A DNA stretch of 64,000 nt from contig NZ_NQVN01000002.1 of NCBI RefSeq assembly GCF_002770725.1, positions 336,622-400,621 of the forward strand, written 5' to 3'. Under the pieces are notes generated by a model that was given only the letters and a program-made list of their open reading frames with translations, had not been told where the DNA came from and ran no database searches. This document shows, one piece after another, positions 35,235 to 43,375 of the stretch. Within the stretch, counting starts at the first letter, position 1. The number at the start of each line of letters is the position of its first letter. Position numbers and translations under genes: made by a program. The stretch is from Pleomorphomonas carboxyditropha. Its GTDB lineage: Bacteria; Pseudomonadota; Alphaproteobacteria; Rhizobiales; Pleomorphomonadaceae.

Positions 35235-36017
35235 TCAAGACATGAACATGCCGCCATCGATATTGATGGTCTGTCCCGTCACATAAGCGGCATCGTCGCT
35301 CGCAAGGAAGGCAACCACGCCCGCGACGTCCTCGCCGGTTCCGACACGGCCGATTGGAATATTGGCAACCCATTCGGCCATCAACTCGCCCGGCTTGTAG
35401 TCGCCCAGAAGCTTGCCCCAGGCCTGATCGTTGTAAGCCCACATATCCGTGTCGATAATGCCGGGGCAGAAGGCGTTGACGGTGATTTTTTCCTTCGCGA
35501 CCTCTTTGGCCAGGCTCTGGGTAATGCCCATGACGCCGAACTTCGAAGCCGCATAGTGCGGCGTATAGATGAAGCCCTGCCGGGACTGCCCGGAGGCGGT
35601 ATTGATCAGACGGCCGCCGCGCCCATGCTTGCGCATCCGCCGGATAGCTTCCTGGCAGCACAGAAATACGCCGGTCGTGTTGACCGCCAATACCTTGTTC
35701 CACTCGGCTTCGGTGAGATCCTCGATCTTGGCGATGGTGATGACACCGGCATTCTGGCAGGAAATGTCGATCGAGCCGAAGGCTGCTTCGGCGGCATCGT
35801 AGAGGGCGATCACCGAGGCTTTGTCGGTGACATCGTTGATCGACCATTCGGCGCGGCCGCCCTCGGCCCGGATCGCCTTGGCGACCTCCTCCACCCGGGC
35901 CTCGTTGGCGCTGACGAACACGGAAGCTCCCTCCTGCGCAAAACGCCTGGCAATTGCTGCGCCGATACCTCGGCTTGCGCCGGCAACGACCACCGTCTTG
36001 TTGTCAAATCGCGCCAT
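35235..36017 (-). CDS. SDR-family polyol/sugar dehydrogenase
   Basis: A 260-residue short-chain dehydrogenase: cofactor loop AGASRGIGAA, CQNAGVI, catalytic Ser and YxxxK in TASGQSRQGFIYTPHYAASK, and a C-terminal GQTINIDGGMFMS. It resembles sorbitol/acetoin-type dehydrogenases. It lies 43 bases after the SorC regulator and 89 before the HAD phosphatase gene. Oxidation of a polyol to a ketose is the likely reaction; NAD preference and substrate are not deducible. Confidence 0.82.
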   Translation of the reverse strand: MARFDNKTVVVAGASRGIGAAIARRFAQEGASVFVSANEARVEEVAKAIRAEGGRAEWSINDVTDKASVIALYDAAEAAFGSIDISCQNAGVITIAKIEDLTEAEWNKVLAVNTTGVFLCCQEAIRRMRKHGRGGRLINTASGQSRQGFIYTPHYAASKFGVMGITQSLAKEVAKEKITVNAFCPGIIDTDMWAYNDQAWGKLLGDYKPGELMAEWVANIPIGRVGTGEDVAGVVAFLASDDAAYVTGQTINIDGGMFMS

Positions 36018-36060
36018 GATTTCCTCCTGGGTTTGTCAGTTGGCACTGTTGGTTGGAAAT

Positions 36061-37032
36061 CTATTCCCTGTGCGGAAACGGCAGGCTCAGCAGGCGTTCC
36101 GCAGTAAACTTGTCGGTGATGAAGGTATCGACCCAGCCGCCGACCAAAGCGCCGTGGATGGTGGCGGTCTTGCGGGCGCCACCGGCTACCCCGATCACGT
36201 GCGGGACACTCTTGAGTTCGGGGAGAGTGATGCCGATCACGCGCTCGTCGAACGGACTGTCGACAAACCGGCCATCTGCATCGAAAAAGCGCATGCAAAT
36301 ATCACCGACCACGCCGCGTTGCTTGAGGTCGGACAGCTCGTCGGCGGCGAAGGTGTTGCCGGAATTGTGCAACATGTAGGACGGTTCGAGCGTACCGATG
36401 CCGACGATTGCCATGGTCAGGCGGCGAAACTGCTCCATCGTGGAGCGGACATAGCCGTCCCCGAGCATGACAAGGCGGGCAGCCGACGAGGCGGTGACCC
36501 CCGGAGCGGGCAACAGCACGGGGGCTGCGCCAACCAGACTTGCAAGACGGGTGGTGATCTGGGTAGCGTGGCTTTGTACGGCAGGGTTACCGATACCGCC
36601 TACGAGCTGAATCACCTTTTCCGCCTTGAGCCGCTTGATTGGATGAATAGCGTCGACCAGGCGCAGTAATGCAGAGCTCCAGCAGGAAATGCCGATCACC
36701 TCATCCGGGCTGACCGTTGATTCAAAGTAATATGCAGCAGCGCTTCCGATGGCGGAAAGAATTGCCTCGTCGCGGTCTTCATAGCACTCGGCGACCACCA
36801 CCTCGGCAAGCCGATACCGGTCACGCAATTGATCCTCGAGCTGAGGATATGTCCCGCGCGGCGCATTGATCGTGATCCGCACTATTCCTTCGTCCACGGC
36901 GCGCGACAGCAGGCGCGATACCGTTGCCTGCGACAAATGCAGCTGCTTGGAAATCTGGGCCTGCTTCAGATTTTTCTCGTGATATAGTTGGGCAACCCGC
37001 GCCATTAGTCGCAGCTCGTAAATACGGCTCAT
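36061..37032 (-). CDS. SorC/DeoR-type sugar-responsive transcriptional regulator
   Basis: A 323-residue SorC-family protein. The N-terminal helix-turn-helix (RVAQLYHEKNLKQAQISKQLHLSQATVSRLLSRAVDEGIVRITI) is followed by the sugar-phosphate-binding domain (EVIGISCWSSALLRLVDAI; VQLVGGIGNPAVQSHATQ; VGIGTLEPSYMLHNSG; GVAGGARKTATIHGAL). It is divergent from the transketolase-kinase-ABC operon across a 542-base region holding three matching palindromes, so it probably controls both arms and itself. Confidence 0.9.
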   Translation of the reverse strand: MSRIYELRLMARVAQLYHEKNLKQAQISKQLHLSQATVSRLLSRAVDEGIVRITINAPRGTYPQLEDQLRDRYRLAEVVVAECYEDRDEAILSAIGSAAAYYFESTVSPDEVIGISCWSSALLRLVDAIHPIKRLKAEKVIQLVGGIGNPAVQSHATQITTRLASLVGAAPVLLPAPGVTASSAARLVMLGDGYVRSTMEQFRRLTMAIVGIGTLEPSYMLHNSGNTFAADELSDLKQRGVVGDICMRFFDADGRFVDSPFDERVIGITLPELKSVPHVIGVAGGARKTATIHGALVGGWVDTFITDKFTAERLLSLPFPHRE

Positions 37033-37096
37033 GAAAACCTCCAGATAACAGAACGACGCGGCCGTCCGTTGCGGACGCGCATCGTTGCTGGATACT

Positions 37097-37108
37097 GAAT
37101 GTATATTC
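37097..37108. promoter_or_regulatory. SorC operator candidate, site 1
   Basis: GAATGTATATTC, a 12-base palindrome about 65 bases upstream of the SorC gene start. It is the first of three related sites in the 37033-37574 intergenic region and differs from the other two cores only in the central bases. Suited for autoregulation of the leftward operon. Confidence 0.55.
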
Positions 37109-37272
37109 CAGAGCGTAGTTTATTCATAGCCGGGCACCATCGAGCGACGACGGCGTACTCTCAAAAAAAGACCTTGTTTACCTTGGCTTACAGATGAGGA
37201 CCAAAATCGCCCATCGGAGGCCTTGTTGGGAAAGCCTATAAGGATCCATTTATTGGATGTCAATCCTGTATT

Positions 37273-37284
37273 GAATAAATATTC
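37273..37284. promoter_or_regulatory. SorC operator candidate, site 2
   Basis: GAATAAATATTC inside the longer palindrome ATTGAATAAATATTCAAT (37270-37287, arms of 8 with a 2-base centre). Identical core to site 3. The 542-base region around it is markedly A+T-richer than the window average; apart from the three sites and presumed promoters nothing else is supported there. Confidence 0.6.
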
Positions 37285-37546
37285 AATCTGATTGCCAGAC
37301 GGCGCCATCATATGTGAAATTATGTTTGCATGCTGAAGTTGCAGAAAGTTTGCGGGCTAACCGCATGAAAACTCTCCATAGGCGACGTTATAGCCAGTTC
37401 AATCGATTTGCAGCTATCCTATTTGACCACAGCTAAAACGAGAAATCGAAACCAATCGAAAGAAAACGCGCCTCAATGAGGAGGCCGCGAAAAAATTCCT
37501 TGACGCTTTTCAATCATTTTCCTATATTGGAAGAACATCCGATAAT

Positions 37547-37558
37547 GAATAAATATTC
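37547..37558. promoter_or_regulatory. SorC operator candidate, site 3
   Basis: GAATAAATATTC just upstream of the ribosome-binding site of the transketolase A gene (start 37575). It overlaps an in-frame ATG at 37545, which argues that translation begins at 37575, where GGGAGGA precedes the ATG. Occupancy here would block transcription of the rightward operon. Confidence 0.6.
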
Positions 37559-37574
37559 CAAGCGGGAGGACGCT

Positions 37575-38453
37575 ATGGGAACGATCGGAACCCTCACGTC
37601 AGTCGAGGCCTATCCGACGCCGGACACGCTTTCCTCTCTTCCCCGAGAGCGGCGGGCGGCTCTGCTTTATCGGCTTGCCCAGACCGCAAGGCGATCGATC
37701 GTCGAGATGATCGGCACCGCGCGGCTCGGCCACATCGGGGGCGACTTTTCCATCACCGATGCCATGACGACGTTGTTTTTCGGCGTCCTGCGCCTCGATC
37801 CGGCCAATCCTGATTGGCCGGAGCGGGACCGTTTCATCCTGTCGAAGGGGCATTGCGCGGCTTCGCTCTATTCGGTGCTGGCCATGCGCGGCTTTTTTCC
37901 GACGGACTGGCTATCCACCTTCATGCAGCCGCTGTCGGTGCTCAACGGCCACCCCAACCGCAAGATCCCGGGCGTCGAGGCCAACACCGGCCCGCTCGGC
38001 CACGGCCTGCCCATCGGCGTCGGCTCGGCCATCGCCTCGCGCCTTTCCGGCAAGAACTGGCGGACTTTCGTCGCCCTCGGCGATGGCGAGCTGCAGGAAG
38101 GCTCCAATTGGGAAGCCGCCATGGCGGCCGGCCACCGTGGGCTCGACAATCTCGTCGCCGTCATCGATCGCAACCGATTGCAGCAAGGCGCCCGTACCGA
38201 GGAAACCAACCGGCTCGATCCGCTTGCCGAGAAATGGGCCGCTTTCGGCTGGGAGGCCATCGAGATCGACGGCCATGATCACGCCGCCCTTTACGAGGTG
38301 TTCACCCGTCCCGGCCGGGGCAAGCCGCTCGCCGTGGTCGCCAACACCATCAAGGGCAAGGGCGTCTCGTTCATCGAGGATCGCGTCGAGTGGCACCACA
38401 AGGTGCCGTCGCCCGAACAGGTCAAGCTGGCCCTCGAGGAGCTTGCCCGATGA
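37575..38453 (+). CDS. split transketolase, N-terminal (TPP-binding) subunit
   Basis: A 292-residue subunit equal to the N-terminal half of transketolase. It has the GHIGGDFSITDAMTTLFFG and SKGHCAASLYSVL substrate/cofactor motifs and the TPP motif from GDGELQEGS to VIDRN. ATG at 37575 with GGGAGGA upstream is chosen over 37545. The stop overlaps the start of the C-terminal subunit (ATGA). Paired half-size transketolases serve specialised pathways, e.g. apulose-4-phosphate transketolase AptAB in D-apiose catabolism. Here the adjacent kinase would supply the ketose phosphate to be cleaved. Confidence 0.9.
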   Translation: MGTIGTLTSVEAYPTPDTLSSLPRERRAALLYRLAQTARRSIVEMIGTARLGHIGGDFSITDAMTTLFFGVLRLDPANPDWPERDRFILSKGHCAASLYSVLAMRGFFPTDWLSTFMQPLSVLNGHPNRKIPGVEANTGPLGHGLPIGVGSAIASRLSGKNWRTFVALGDGELQEGSNWEAAMAAGHRGLDNLVAVIDRNRLQQGARTEETNRLDPLAEKWAAFGWEAIEIDGHDHAALYEVFTRPGRGKPLAVVANTIKGKGVSFIEDRVEWHHKVPSPEQVKLALEELAR

Positions 38454-39391
38454 ACGCGCCGCTCGCCACCTTTGACTGCCGTCAGGCCTTCGCCGAGACC
38501 CTCTCCGCCCTGGCCCGGGAAAACGACCGCATCGTCGCCGTCTGCAACGACAGCGTCGGCTCCTCCAACCTCGTCGCGTTCCAGAAGGAATTCCCGAACA
38601 GGCTCGTCAACGTCGGCATCGCCGAGCAGGACCTGATCGGCGTGGCGGCTGGGCTGGCCAACGGCGGCTTCATTCCGTTCGTCTGCGCCGCCGCTCCCTT
38701 TCTGACCGGTCGGGGTGCCGAGCAGATCAAGGCCGACGTCGCCTACAGCAAATATCACATCGTCCTCTGCGGCATGAGCCCGGGCATGGCTTATGGTGAG
38801 CTCGGCCCCACCCATCACTCGATCGAGGACCTTTCCTGGATGCGGGCCATGAGTGGCCTGTCGGTTCTAGTGCCGGCCGATCCCGAACAGACCATTGCCG
38901 CCGTGAAGTGGGCCGCAGCCGCCGACAAGCCGATCTACATGCGGATCGGCCGCACGAAAGTGCCGTCGGTGAGTGCCGGCCAGGCCGACCCGTTCGTCTA
39001 CGGAAAAGCAAACGTGGCGCGCGGCGGCGGCGACGTCACGGTGATCGCCACCGGCATCCTGGTATCGCGCGCCATCGAAGCCTCCGAACGCCTGGCGGCC
39101 GAGGGCATCGGCGTGCGCGTCGTCAACATGTCGACCATCTCGCCGCTCGACGAGGCCGCCGTGATCGCCGCTGCGAAGGAGACCGGCGCGATCGTGACGG
39201 CGGAGGAGGCGCTGACCGAAGGCGGACTTGGCGCTGCCGTGGCGTCGGTGGTCGTCCGTCACCATCCCGTTCCGATGCGCATCCTCGGCGTGACCGGCTT
39301 CGCACCGACGGGAAGTGCCGAGTTCCTGCTCGATCATTTCCACCTCAACGCCGACGGCATCATCGCCGCGGTGAGAGAACTGAGGGGGTGA
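38450..39391 (+). CDS. split transketolase, C-terminal subunit
   Basis: A 313-residue subunit with the pyrimidine-binding domain, catalytic glutamate in NVGIAEQDLIGVAAGLA, the FLTGRGAEQIKADVAY and GPTHHSIEDLSWMRAM motifs, and the transketolase C-terminal domain (VTVIATGILVSRAIEASERLAAEGIGVRVVNMSTISPLD). Translation is coupled to the N-terminal subunit. The two form the active enzyme, moving a two-carbon unit from a ketose phosphate to an aldose phosphate. It ends 3 bases before the kinase gene. Confidence 0.9.
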   Translation: MNAPLATFDCRQAFAETLSALARENDRIVAVCNDSVGSSNLVAFQKEFPNRLVNVGIAEQDLIGVAAGLANGGFIPFVCAAAPFLTGRGAEQIKADVAYSKYHIVLCGMSPGMAYGELGPTHHSIEDLSWMRAMSGLSVLVPADPEQTIAAVKWAAAADKPIYMRIGRTKVPSVSAGQADPFVYGKANVARGGGDVTVIATGILVSRAIEASERLAAEGIGVRVVNMSTISPLDEAAVIAAAKETGAIVTAEEALTEGGLGAAVASVVVRHHPVPMRILGVTGFAPTGSAEFLLDHFHLNADGIIAAVRELRG

Positions 39392-39394
39392 GGA

Positions 39395-40888
39395 ATGGCT
39401 TCGCCTTTGATTTTGGCCATCGATCAGGGTACCGGCTCCAGCAAGTGCCTGCTGGTCGACGAACGGGGTGAAGTGGTGGCCCGCGGCGGCGCGCCGCTCG
39501 GTCAGTCCACGCCGCAGCCGGGATGGGTCGAGCAGGATCCCGAGGAAATCTGGGCCAGCGTGCGCACCGCGGTGGCCGCCTGCGTCACTGCCGAGCTGGC
39601 CGCGCGCGTCGTGGCCGTCGGGTTCAGCACGCAGCGCGAATCCTGCGTCATCTGGGACAGGAAGACCGGGAAGGCGCTGACGCCGCTTCTGTCCTGGCAG
39701 GATCAGCGGACGGAGGATCTCTGCGCCGGCATTCGCGCCAGAGGTCAGGGCGCCATCATTCGCGAGAAGAGCGGTTTGCCGCTCGATCCCATGTTCACGG
39801 CGGTCAAGGCGAAATGGCTGCTGGACCGCATCGATCCGGATCGCCAGCGGGCGCGCGCCGGCGACATCGTCATCGGCACCATCGACAGCTTCCTGCTGTC
39901 CCGCTTCGGCGGCGAGGCGTTCGTCGAGGCCGGCAATGCCTCGCGCATGCAGCTCGTGAACGTCGGCATTGCCGAATATGACGAGGTTCTGCTCGACATC
40001 TTCGACATTCCAAGGGCGGCGCTTCCCCGCATTGTTCCCTCGATCGGGCCATTCCCGGCCTGCCGGGATTTCGCGCCGATCCCCGACGGCGTGCCGGTGC
40101 GGGCGATCATGGCCGACTCCCATTCTGCCCTGTTCGCTCACGGCGCCTACAAGCCCGGCCCGATCAAGGCGACCCAGGGCACGGGCTCTTCGGTGATGGG
40201 TCTCTTCGACTCTACCTCTGTCAGGGGCGGCAATGCCTTGCATCCGGGCCTCTGCCTGACGCTGGCCTGGTGGATCGACAAGCCGATGCTGGGTTTCGAA
40301 GGCAACATCCGCTCGGCCGGTTCGACGATCCTCTGGATGGCCGATTTGCTCGGTATCGATCCCGGCGAATTGGCTCGGCTCGCCGCCACCTGCGAGGACG
40401 CCGGCAACGTCTACGTGGTGCCCGGCTTCAACGGATTGGGTGCGCCCTGGTGGGACGGCAACGCTGTCGGCACGATTTCCGGCGTGACGCTCGGTGCCGG
40501 ACGTTCGGTCATCGCCAGGGCGACGATCGATTCGCTCGCCCATCAGATTGCCGACGTGGTCGATGTGGTCAGGCAGTCAGGCCTGGTTGTCGACCGCCTG
40601 CACGTCGATGGGGGACCGACCCGCAACGATCAGCTCATGCAGTTCGAGGCGGACATGACGGGCGTGACCGTGGCGCGCACCGATACCGCCGAGCTGTCGG
40701 CTATGGGTGTCGCCCACCTTGCAGGCATAGCGGAAGGAATTTTCACCTTCGCGGGATTGAGCCGGATGGATCGTGGCGGACGGAGCTTCACGCCGGTGCT
40801 GGATGAAAAGGCGCGCATGGCGAAACGGCTCGGCTGGCGCCGGGCGGTTGCCCGGTCGCTCGGGTCCGTCGCCCCTGCCGAGCCATAA
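39395..40888 (+). CDS. FGGY kinase, glycerol-kinase-like with altered substrate pocket
   Basis: A 497-residue kinase resembling GlpK along its length: LAIDQGTGSSKCLLVD, PQPGWVEQDPEEIW, FSTQRESCVIWD, LLSWQDQRT and a C-terminal GGPTRNDQLMQFEAD. The glycerol-contacting Arg83-Glu84 pair is kept (Arg81-Glu82) and the catalytic base Asp245 corresponds to Asp241. However Tyr135 is replaced by Met133 and Gln246 by Ser242, so a ligand other than glycerol is expected. It sits 3 bases after the split transketolase and probably phosphorylates its ketose substrate. A 245-base gap separates it from the transporter genes. Confidence 0.87.
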   Translation: MASPLILAIDQGTGSSKCLLVDERGEVVARGGAPLGQSTPQPGWVEQDPEEIWASVRTAVAACVTAELAARVVAVGFSTQRESCVIWDRKTGKALTPLLSWQDQRTEDLCAGIRARGQGAIIREKSGLPLDPMFTAVKAKWLLDRIDPDRQRARAGDIVIGTIDSFLLSRFGGEAFVEAGNASRMQLVNVGIAEYDEVLLDIFDIPRAALPRIVPSIGPFPACRDFAPIPDGVPVRAIMADSHSALFAHGAYKPGPIKATQGTGSSVMGLFDSTSVRGGNALHPGLCLTLAWWIDKPMLGFEGNIRSAGSTILWMADLLGIDPGELARLAATCEDAGNVYVVPGFNGLGAPWWDGNAVGTISGVTLGAGRSVIARATIDSLAHQIADVVDVVRQSGLVVDRLHVDGGPTRNDQLMQFEADMTGVTVARTDTAELSAMGVAHLAGIAEGIFTFAGLSRMDRGGRSFTPVLDEKARMAKRLGWRRAVARSLGSVAPAEP

Positions 40889-41133
40889 AGAGGCAGCCGT
40901 CGCTTCGAGGAAAGCGGAGGCCCGGAGTGAAGGAGTTCGTCGGCAACGGCCTCTCTCGCTCGTAAATATTATGACTCGGACGCAAGTGTAACCCCGTTTT
41001 CACTTAGGTCATCCGGTCACGAGATATCGAATTTGCGGCAATGAGTCTGAATAGTCCGCCAGGGGAGGGATGAAAACCTGTCGGAGGAGCGGACTTCGAG
41101 TGGTTGCTGCATCTGCTAGGGAGGAGTGTTGCT

Positions 41134-42117
41134 ATGGCCAGCCTTGCCGGAACCAAATCAGGTGATACCAAGGCCACCTGGAAGAGCTATTTTAGCGGAG
41201 GCGCGGTAGGGCCGTTCCTTGGGTTGGTAGCGCTTTGCATATTTCTCTCGTTCACGTCCGAAACATTTCTGACGCTCCGGAATTTCCTGAATGTCATGGA
41301 CCAGATCACCGTCATCGGCGTGATGGCGCTTGGCATGACCCTGGTCATCCTTCTCGGCGGCATCGACCTCAGCGTCGGCTCGGTGCTGGCGCTTTCCGGC
41401 ATGGTGCTCGGCTATCTGGGAAACAACCTTGGCTGGCCGTTTGCCGTCGGCATCGTCGTCGCGCTGGTCGTTTCCGCGCTCTGCGGTGCGGTTTCCGGTT
41501 TGATGATCACCAAGCTGAACATGCCGGCCTTCATTGCCACGTTGGCGATGATGTCGATTGCCCGCGGCATCGCTTCGATCATCACCGATGGCCAGCAGAT
41601 CGTCGGCTTTCCTGATTGGTTTTCCAATCTGGCGATTATTCGCCATTTCGGCCTGTTGAGCGCCACCGTCTCGGTGATGATCGTGCTGACGATCATCTTC
41701 TACGTTTTCCTGAAATATCGCCCGGCGGGACGGGCTCTTTATGCCGTCGGCGGCAATCCCGAGGTGGCGCGTCTCGCCGGCATCCATGTCGAACGCGCGA
41801 CGCTCCTGGTCTACACGACGTGCGCGCTGCTGTCCGGCCTGGCGGGCGTCATTCTTTCCGCGCGGCTCGACAGTGCGCAGCCCAGCTCGGGTATCGGCTA
41901 TGAGCTCGACACCATCGCCGCGGTGGTGATCGGCGGTGCCAGCCTCGCCGGCGGCGTCGGCGGCATCGGCGGAACGGTGGTGGGCGTGCTTATCATCGGC
42001 TTCCTGCGCAACGGCCTCAATCTCCTGCATGTTTCGCCCTTCGTGCAGCAGGTGATCATCGGCGTCGTCATCGCGCTGGCCGTCGCCGCCGATACGTTCC
42101 GCGCCCGTCGCCGCTGA
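41134..42117 (+). CDS. CUT2 sugar ABC transporter permease
   Basis: A 327-residue RbsC-like permease with multiple membrane segments, the GGIDLSVGSVLALSGMVLGYLG loop and a C-terminal LDTIAAVVIGGASLAGGVGGIGG region. ATG at 41134 has GGGAGGAG upstream; an earlier TTG at 41104 lacks such a site. It is the only permease in this operon, so it acts as a homodimer. The order permease, binding protein, ATPase differs from the usual binding-protein-first arrangement. Confidence 0.9.
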   Translation: MASLAGTKSGDTKATWKSYFSGGAVGPFLGLVALCIFLSFTSETFLTLRNFLNVMDQITVIGVMALGMTLVILLGGIDLSVGSVLALSGMVLGYLGNNLGWPFAVGIVVALVVSALCGAVSGLMITKLNMPAFIATLAMMSIARGIASIITDGQQIVGFPDWFSNLAIIRHFGLLSATVSVMIVLTIIFYVFLKYRPAGRALYAVGGNPEVARLAGIHVERATLLVYTTCALLSGLAGVILSARLDSAQPSSGIGYELDTIAAVVIGGASLAGGVGGIGGTVVGVLIIGFLRNGLNLLHVSPFVQQVIIGVVIALAVAADTFRARRR

Positions 42118-42280
42118 AGCCGCCTGCCGACCGGAGAATTGCCGGCGCAAACATCCTTTGCGTTGGCCCGGAGTTCGCCACACCGGCGAAACGAGGTCCT
42201 TCTGGGACCCAAGAAGACCGCGAAACGTAGGGGAGGAGCCCTTCGTCGCGGACAGACATCAGCAACTGGAGGAAACTGTA

Positions 42281-43216
42281 ATGCTGTCTCGTGCTGTTCT
42301 CTTTACTGCCGCCGCCGCTCTGGCTCTGGTGGGCGCCGTTGATATCGCGAACGCCAAGGAAGCCAAGAAGATCGGTCTTGCGGTCGCCAATCTGCAGGCC
42401 GACTTCTTCAATCAGATCAAGCAGTCGGTCGAAGCCTACGGCAAGACCAAGGATCTCGAGATCATCACGGTCGACGCCAAGGGCGATGCCGCCACCCAGG
42501 TCAGCCAGATCCAGGATCTGCTCGCCCAGAACATCGACGCCCTGATCTACATCCCGGCCGGCGCCACTGCGGCGTCGGTGCCCGTCAAGGCCGCCAAGGC
42601 CGCCGGCGTGCCGGTCATCAACGTCGACCGCAACGCCGAAGGCGCGCCCGGCGATACCTTTATCGCCACGAACTCCGTCGAATCCGCCAAGAACCTTTGC
42701 GATTACATCGGCAAGCAGACGGGCGGCAAGGGCGAGATGCTGATCATCCATGGTCAGAAGGGTACGACGCCCGAGGTCGATCGCACCAAGGGCTGCGCCG
42801 AGGCGCTGCAGGCCTACCCGGACATCAAGGTGGTCGGCGAATTGTGGTCGGAAGGCTGGCATCAGGACGAGGGCTTCAAGCTGACGCAGGACCTGCTGCA
42901 GACGAACCCCGACGTGAGCATCATCTGGGGGCAGGCCGATGCGCTGGCGCTTGGCGCCGCTCAGGCCGTTAAGGTCGCCCATCCCGATCATCCGATCCTG
43001 GTGGCCGGCTTTGACGGCGATACCGCCGCCCTCGTCGCTCTGAGGGACGGCGTCTTCGACGTGACCGTCACGCAGCAGACCCAGAAAATGGGCCGCCTGG
43101 CCGTCGATTCCGCCATTGCGCTGGTCAAGGGCGAAACGGTGCCGGCCGAGCAACTGCAGCCGGCGACGCTGACGACCAAGGACAACGTCGCCCAGTTCGT
43201 GGCGGAGCATCCTTGA
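42281..43216 (+). CDS. CUT2 sugar ABC transporter substrate-binding protein
   Basis: A 311-residue RbsB-type binding protein with a Sec signal (MLSRAVLFTAAAALALVGAVDIANA, cleavage after ANA, residue 25). The mature protein shows KKIGLAVANLQADFFNQIKQSVE, IDALIYIPAGATAASVPVK and GFDGDTAALVALRDGVFDVTVTQQTQKMG. ATG at 42281 follows GGAGGAAA. The upstream 163-base gap may hold an extra promoter, and a stable hairpin follows the gene, consistent with high expression. Confidence 0.92.
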   Translation: MLSRAVLFTAAAALALVGAVDIANAKEAKKIGLAVANLQADFFNQIKQSVEAYGKTKDLEIITVDAKGDAATQVSQIQDLLAQNIDALIYIPAGATAASVPVKAAKAAGVPVINVDRNAEGAPGDTFIATNSVESAKNLCDYIGKQTGGKGEMLIIHGQKGTTPEVDRTKGCAEALQAYPDIKVVGELWSEGWHQDEGFKLTQDLLQTNPDVSIIWGQADALALGAAQAVKVAHPDHPILVAGFDGDTAALVALRDGVFDVTVTQQTQKMGRLAVDSAIALVKGETVPAEQLQPATLTTKDNVAQFVAEHP

Positions 43217-43223
43217 TGCGGCC

Positions 43224-43250
43224 GCGGCGGCGGGTCGATCTCGCCGCCGC
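43224..43250 (+). terminator. GC-rich stem-loop after binding-protein gene
   Basis: GCGGCGGCG / CGCCGCCGC, 9 bp, with a 9-base loop, starting 8 bases after the binding-protein stop. No T-run follows. It occupies the same position as the hairpins after the binding-protein genes at 6361 and 50618. Confidence 0.55.
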
Positions 43251-43375
43251 CATGTCGAGTCCGAATTGTCCGCAGTAGCTCCACGATCATGCGGACATCC
43301 CGGGCGCCGCGACGGATGGGAACTCCTCCCCCTCTTCCCCCGGAGCGGCGCCCCCTGCCACAAGGTTGAGCGGCC

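Noticed and set aside
37120-37311. Small - strand frame of 63 codons in the divergent SorC/transketolase region.
   Set aside because: No ribosome-binding site or family resemblance, and it overlaps operator site 2; treated as regulatory DNA.
37545-37574. Earlier ATG for the transketolase A gene.
   Set aside because: It lies inside the GAATAAATATTC palindrome and has no ribosome-binding site, whereas ATG 37575 has GGGAGGA.
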